Source: an uncultured Altererythrobacter sp. (GTDB lineage: Bacteria; Pseudomonadota; Alphaproteobacteria; Sphingomonadales; Sphingomonadaceae). From it: DNA of 18,759 nucleotides. The notes beneath the pieces were generated by a model, which worked only from the letters and a program-made list of their open reading frames with translations, did not search any database and was not told where the DNA came from. The position numbers were made by a program, and so were the translations under genes. Positions 14,860 to 18,759 of the stretch are shown here, piece by piece. Positions within the stretch are counted from its first letter, which is position 1; each line of letters begins with the position of its first letter. The stretch is taken from the NCBI GenBank assembly GCA_946885545.1, contig CAMPGP010000017.1:1-18759 (forward strand), given 5' to 3'.

Positions 14860-16099
14860 TTGGAGAAATTCGTCAGTCGCGCGGCGCTGGGGAGCGCTGC
14901 CTTTCTCGCCGTTCTGATCGCGGCCCCCGCGAGCACGCAGCAGCGTTCCGCCGCGCCGGTGGCGCGTTACACCATGGATGCAGGGACGACCTCCGGACTT
15001 GCCGCGATGGCCGGGGGGGGGTGCCGGCGTGATGTCCATACTGCGCGGCGGTGGTGGCGCGGTGCACGAGCTGCGCCTGCGCCTCGGCTCCTCCCGCCCC
15101 TCGGGCGACGACCCGCAGGCCGATCACTTCATGCCTTCGGGCGCCGGGCTCGGCCGCTCGGTTCCGCTGGTGAGCCCGATGCGCCAGGCCGCGCCGCGCG
15201 AGACCGTTCCGGCAACGCCGGGCCAGATGCAGATGCCGAGCGGCAGGCTCTACCTGTTCTGGGGTTGCGGCGAGCATGCCGATCCGGGCCAGCCCGTGGT
15301 GATCGACTTCGCGAAGATGGCGCGCGGCGAGATGCCACCGGGCCTGTTCGCCAGCGGGGTCGACCTGCCTGAGGAATGGTTTGTCGGCCCCGAAAACAGC
15401 ACGACCTTCGGCGAATGGCCCAACGGCCGCGATGCCAAGCCGGTGCCTGCTTCCGCCTCGCTGCGCGGCGATCACCGGATCGCGGGCAACTATTCGCCGG
15501 AGATCGCCTTCAGCCTCGACCGCGACTTCATGCCCGCGCTCCAGCCGCGCTCTCAGGCGCTGCCGAGCGGCGCCTTCGCGGTGAACTGGAACGGACTGCC
15601 CGATGCGACAGGATATTACGCGTGGGCGATGGGCGCTAAGGACATGGGCCGCGGGCAGGCGAGCGAGATGGTCTGGTGGACCTCGTCGGCCACGCAGCAG
15701 TTCGGCGGATCGCTGTGGGATTGGGTCTCGCCCGCCGCGGCGGCGAAGCTGGTCGCTGCGAAGACCGCGATGCCGCCGGGCCAAACGAGTTGCACGGTGC
15801 CCGCGGAGGTCCGCGAGGCGGGCGGCGAGGCGATGATGCTCAACCTCACGGCCTATGGCCCGCAGAGCGATTTCGCCTATCCCCCGCGACCCGCCGGAGC
15901 AAACGCCGCGTGGAACCCCGAATGGATCGCACGCGTCCGCTTCCGCTCGAACGCGATGGTCATGCTCGGCATGCCCGACATGGGGGGCATGGACGACCCC
16001 GGTGAGGAAGCGGACACCCAACCGCGCCCGCCCACCAAACCAAAGTGTCCTTGCGGCCTGCGCGGCGCGGCGATGCGCGCCGCAGGGCTCTGCGGATAG
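14860..16099 (+). pseudogene. Exported protein of unknown function, frameshifted in a G9 run
   Basis: Two overlapping frames join into one 412-residue protein if one G is removed from the nine-G run at 15013-15021. The first frame starts with TTG at 14860, eight bases after GGGAGG, and encodes a signal peptide (EKFVSRAALGSAAFLAVLIAA) and ARYTMDAGTTSGLAAMA. The second continues with GAGVMSILRGGGGAVHELRL. It then runs through YLFWGCGEHADPGQPVVIDFAK, FGEWPNG and GAFAVNWNGLPDATGYYAWAMG to a Cys-Pro-Cys tail near the stop. Unshifted, translation would end at 15372 after about 170 residues. I recall such exported proteins in sphingomonads with no assigned function. Explanations are a sequencing error, a real pseudogene, or a phase-variable tract. 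It is divergent from the lysozyme gene. Confidence 0.75.
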
Positions 16100-16123
16100 G
16101 CCGCCTGATCGGCCTCTAACGAT

Positions 16124-16162
16124 CGAAAGTAAGGGGGCGCCCGACCAATTTCGGACGCCCCC
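16124..16162 (-). terminator. Terminator of the HEXXH peptidase-like gene, between convergent genes
   Basis: In minus-strand RNA GGGGGCGUCCG (16162-16152) pairs with CGGGCGCCCCC (16143-16133), 11 bp with one G-U pair, around an 8-base loop. It is followed by the weak tail UUACUUU. An outer pair, AACGATC (16118-16124) and GATCGTT (16167-16173), can extend the structure. The G-U pair is a C-A mismatch in plus-strand RNA, so the minus strand is favoured. Confidence 0.7.
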
Positions 16163-16196
16163 GTATGATCGTTCGGGCGGAAGTCAGTGTCGTTCG

Positions 16197-17822
16197 TCAG
16201 TCGGCTCCACCGTCAGCAGAGCCGGACTCATTACCGCCGACGATCGTCTGCGTGGCGGCGTCCCACCTCCCGTCGCGCTTCGCTTCAAGACGAGCAAGCA
16301 TCTCGAGCGGCGTCTCGCGAACTTCGATCTTGGTGTAGTCTTCGGCATATTTCCTGAGCGCTCTCTCGCGCTTGGACTTTTCGCGCTCGTCACCGTCGAA
16401 GGTTCCGAAGGCAGCCGGCGAAATGATGAAGATGGCTTCTTCGATCATCTCGCGCTGCTCGTAATCCGACGCGAGCTTGTAACGAACGTCGTCGTTGCGC
16501 GGCATCAGCTGGAAGGCGCGCATCAAGGCGTTCTGCGGTTTTGCTGGTGGCAGAACGCCCTGCTTCACGAAGCTGTCGTAATAGGCGATGAGGTTCCACG
16601 TGGCGGTGTCGTCTTCGGAAAGTGCGGTTTCAAAATGCTCGCGCGCGGCGTCCCACGCGTCCTGATCGTCGGACTTGGCTTGAGCCAGCCGGTCGATCGC
16701 GACCATGCCCGCAACCATGTTCCCACGCACATGGTTGCGGTCGAGCGAAATCGCTTGCTGCGCCGCGGCGTCCGCTGAATCGAGGTCTCCCGACATGTAC
16801 TCGGTTACCGCAAGCAGCCCCGGACCGTAAGGGTCGTTAGGATCGCTCGATGCGACCGACCGCACTTTGTTGGCAAGACCCGGTAACTCAGAATACTTGA
16901 TCGTCGAACGAAGGGCCATTTCCACTTCGACCAGTTGCTCCTCAACCGGAGAGAGCTTGCGAACTTCGACCTTGCCCGGATCGATCCCGTCGAGCTTGAT
17001 CGTCAGCGCGGTGACTTCGTCCTTGTACCGGCGGAGTTCGTCATTGAACTTGTCGAGATCTCCAAACGCGTCAGTAGCAGCTTTCTCGTACGGAGTGCCC
17101 TGCGACACTGCCCGCAAGTACTGTTGCAACTGCTTGCCGCGTTCGGGACGCGAAGCGGCCATGTGGGTCAACAGCCAACCTTGCGCATACAGACCCGAAA
17201 GATTCCTGACATCGGCGTAACTCTTGGCTGTCAGCATGTCTTTTACATCGAGCCAATTGCTCATCGATTCGAGACGGCCGAAGGGTGCGTGGCCGACGAC
17301 GATCACATCGTCGTCTTCGAACTGCATCGTGCCGTAGTACTCGGCGAATCCCTCTGGATAAAAGGTCGGATAATTCGTTGGGAAGTATTGGAACATCAGG
17401 TGGTGAAGATACTCGTGCTGGGTAACCTCGTCCTGAATGCGGTAGGTTCGGCTTGTGCGAGAACCGCTGACTCGCACTTTGACCGGGCGATGAAAGGTTA
17501 CCAGATGCGCACCCTGCTCGCTCGTCGTGTAATAGGCTGCCGCGCCCGCGACACCGAATGAAGACTCTTGGACATCGCCCATCGTGTTCAATTCGTATGC
17601 GGTCACGGGAAGGGGGCTGGGCGGCTGATCGTTGCCCGTCACCGTACGCACGATCTTGTCGAGCTTCTCGAGATTCTCGACCCTTTCGACTACTTCGGAA
17701 GGATCGTCCTCGCTCAAGAACCTGAAATTTGTCGATCGGACTTCGACCCACTCGGCTTGCGCCGGTGCTTGCCAGGCAAGAACGGCAAGAGAAACACAGG
17801 ACAGTATGACTTTCGATTTCAT
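16197..17822 (-). CDS. Exported HEXXH (gluzincin-like) peptidase domain protein with helical repeats
   Basis: From the ATG at 17822 the product has 541 residues. It starts with a signal peptide (MKSKVILSCVSLAVLAWQ, cut after AQA at residue 23). The N-terminal half carries QHEYLHHLMF (H136-E137-x-x-H140, a zinc HEXXH) and FYPEGFAEYYGT, whose E157 is a candidate third ligand; this pattern is that of MA-clan, DUF1570-like peptidases. From about residue 320 the chain is helical with TPR-like spacing. The frame extends to 17873, but the added 17 residues precede the signal, so I start at Met18. The ribosome binding site is weak. Base composition is lower in G+C than the neighbours (28 of 60 in 17341-17400). 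Substrate unknown. Confidence 0.87.
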   Translation of the reverse strand: MKSKVILSCVSLAVLAWQAPAQAEWVEVRSTNFRFLSEDDPSEVVERVENLEKLDKIVRTVTGNDQPPSPLPVTAYELNTMGDVQESSFGVAGAAAYYTTSEQGAHLVTFHRPVKVRVSGSRTSRTYRIQDEVTQHEYLHHLMFQYFPTNYPTFYPEGFAEYYGTMQFEDDDVIVVGHAPFGRLESMSNWLDVKDMLTAKSYADVRNLSGLYAQGWLLTHMAASRPERGKQLQQYLRAVSQGTPYEKAATDAFGDLDKFNDELRRYKDEVTALTIKLDGIDPGKVEVRKLSPVEEQLVEVEMALRSTIKYSELPGLANKVRSVASSDPNDPYGPGLLAVTEYMSGDLDSADAAAQQAISLDRNHVRGNMVAGMVAIDRLAQAKSDDQDAWDAAREHFETALSEDDTATWNLIAYYDSFVKQGVLPPAKPQNALMRAFQLMPRNDDVRYKLASDYEQREMIEEAIFIISPAAFGTFDGDEREKSKRERALRKYAEDYTKIEVRETPLEMLARLEAKRDGRWDAATQTIVGGNESGSADGGAD

Positions 17823-17904
17823 CGGAACGACCCCAACCCTAGCCAAGGTGACCATCCCACCGTCGGCAACCATGTAAAAATTCGCAAATTCGAATCCGAC
17901 GACA

Positions 17905-17932
17905 ATTCTACAGAAATATCTCTTTCGAGCAA
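17905..17932 (-). promoter_or_regulatory. Candidate housekeeping promoter for the HEXXH peptidase-like gene
   Basis: Minus-strand TTGCTC (17932-17927) and TAGAAT (17910-17905) are separated by 16 bases. The -10 matches 5/6, the -35 only 3/6. Transcription would begin near 17898, about 75 bases before the ATG, in the most A+T-rich part of this spacer. Confidence 0.35.
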
Positions 17933-17949
17933 CTGCGCACCCAGGCGAG

Positions 17950-17982
17950 AAAAAGGGGCGCCCGGATTTCTCCGGACGCCCC
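17950..17982 (-). terminator. Rho-independent terminator of glnA
   Basis: In minus-strand RNA a 12-bp stem (17982-17971 with 17966-17955), including one G-U pair, is closed by a GAAA tetraloop and followed by five U. It lies 52 bases after the glnA stop and points away from it. It shares its core with the terminator at 16124-16162. Confidence 0.9.
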
Positions 17983-18034
17983 CCCCTTCGGTAAACAGTG
18001 CCGCGCCTAAGCAGCGCAGTGCCGGCGGGTCAGA

Positions 18035-18759
18035 TCACGCGCTGTAATACATGTCGAACTCGGCCGGGCAGGGGGTGGTCTCGACGCGCAGGACCTCCTC
18101 CCACTTGAGCTCGACGTAGGCGTCGATCTGGTCCTTGGTGAAGACGTCGCCCTTGAGCAGGAACTCGTGGTCCGCCTCGAGGCTTTCCAGCGCTTCGCGC
18201 AAGGATCCACAGACGGTCGGCACGTCGGCGAGCTCGGCCGGCGGCAGATCGTAGAGGTTCTTGTCCATCGCCTCGCCCGGGTGGATCTTGTTCTGGATCC
18301 CGTCGAGCCCGGCCATCAGCAGCGCCGCGTAGGCGAGGTAGGGGTTGGCCATCGCGTCGGGGAAGCGGAACTCGACCCGCTTGGCCTTGTCGCCCGCGCC
18401 GTAGGGGATGCGGCAGCTCGCCGAGCGGTTGCGCGCCGAATAGGCGAGCAGCACCGGTGCCTCGAACCCCGGCACCAGCCGCTTGTAGCTGTTGGTGGTC
18501 GGGTTGGTGAAGGCGTTCAGTGCCTTGGCGTGCTTGATGACCCCGCCGATGTAGTAGAGGCAGGTGTCGGACAGGCCGGCATACCCGTTGCCCGCGAAGG
18601 TCGGCTTGCCGCCGTCCCAGATCGACATGTGCGTGTGCATGCCGCTGCCGTTGTCGGCCTTGATCGGCTTGGGCATGAACGTCGCGGTCTTGCCGTAGGC
18701 ATGCGCGACCTGGTGCACGACGTACTTGTAGATCTGCATCTCGTCGGCGGTCTTCACCA
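18035..18759 (-). CDS. glnA: Type I glutamine synthetase, C-terminal part (5' end outside window)
   Basis: Glutamine synthetase condenses glutamate and ammonia with ATP, the main route of ammonia assimilation. About 240 C-terminal residues are present, and the frame is open through the window edge; a GTG at 18757 is an internal codon, not a start. Signatures are [15 protein letters not shown] (the catalytic/ATP region), [20 protein letters not shown] followed by [10 protein letters not shown] (substrate-binding Arg residues), RVEFRFPD, and [10 protein letters not shown]. The Tyr of the last motif is the adenylylation site targeted by GlnE in type I-beta enzymes, so post-translational control is expected. 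It ends in EFDMYYSA as usual for GlnA. A strong terminator follows. glnB often precedes it in alphaproteobacteria, but that region is not visible. Confidence 0.97.
   Translation of the reverse strand, partial: VKTADEMQIYKYVVHQVAHAYGKTATFMPKPIKADNGSGMHTHMSIWDGGKPTFAGNGYAGLSDTCLYYIGGVIKHAKALNAFTNPTTNSYKRLVPGFEAPVLLAYSARNRSASCRIPYGAGDKAKRVEFRFPDAMANPYLAYAALLMAGLDGIQNKIHPGEAMDKNLYDLPPAELADVPTVCGSLREALESLEADHEFLLKGDVFTKDQIDAYVELKWEEVLRVETTPCPAEFDMYYSA

Noticed and set aside
14978..15031. ATG at 14978 as start of the second part of the frameshifted gene
   Set aside because: It yields no signal peptide, while the other frame over the same bases encodes the natural N-terminus up to the G run.
1..18759. 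Mobile element, defence island or biosynthetic cluster
   Set aside because: No transposase, integrase, nuclease or synthase genes, no target-site repeats and no tRNA; gene content is mostly core and envelope related.

Overview
The window looks like an ordinary chromosomal stretch from a GC-rich alphaproteobacterium, most likely Sphingomonadales and probably near Erythrobacteraceae. The reasons are the high G+C and strong codon-position bias of most genes, the TatC/GlnA/IlvA sequences, a bacterial Asp/Glu leucyl-transferase beside tamA-tamB, several small exported proteins of a type common in sphingomonads, and a promoter matching the alphaproteobacterial stress sigma factor EcfG. The taxonomic placement is inference from recognition; no search was run.

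Layout. tatC (5-808, +) starts at the left edge and is probably the last gene of a tat operon. A small exported protein with a membrane helix (967-1200, -) follows, sharing a strong terminator with the end of tatC. A 359-bp spacer holds only a palindrome over a candidate -10. A periplasmic YtcJ-like amidohydrolase (1560-3230, -) is divergent from threonine ammonia-lyase ilvA (3373-4626, +). Next is a rightward cluster of bpt (4797-5639), tamA (about 5539-7791) and tamB (7791-11990), packed with overlaps. On the opposite strand lies a two-gene unit behind a canonical EcfG-type promoter: an Arg/Gln/Glu-rich exported protein with three C-terminal repeats (12607-13896), coupled by TGATG to a FAS1 lipoprotein (11984-12607). 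A GH24 lysozyme (14025-14615, -) has its ribosome binding site inside a hairpin. A divergent exported protein (14860-16099, +) is split by a frameshift in a nine-G run. Last come an exported HEXXH peptidase-like protein with a helical repeat region (16197-17822, -) and the 3' part of glnA (18035-18759, -), each followed by a strong terminator.

How they fit together. The common theme is the cell envelope: Tat export, TamA/TamB transport between the membranes, and a run of exported or lipid-anchored proteins of unknown role. Nitrogen and amino acid metabolism (ilvA, glnA) flank these. I saw no insertion sequence, CRISPR array, tRNA, rRNA, integrase or restriction system. The most useful leads are regulatory or structural: the G9 tract, the EcfG promoter, the hairpin-sequestered RBS, and the three-repeat charged protein.
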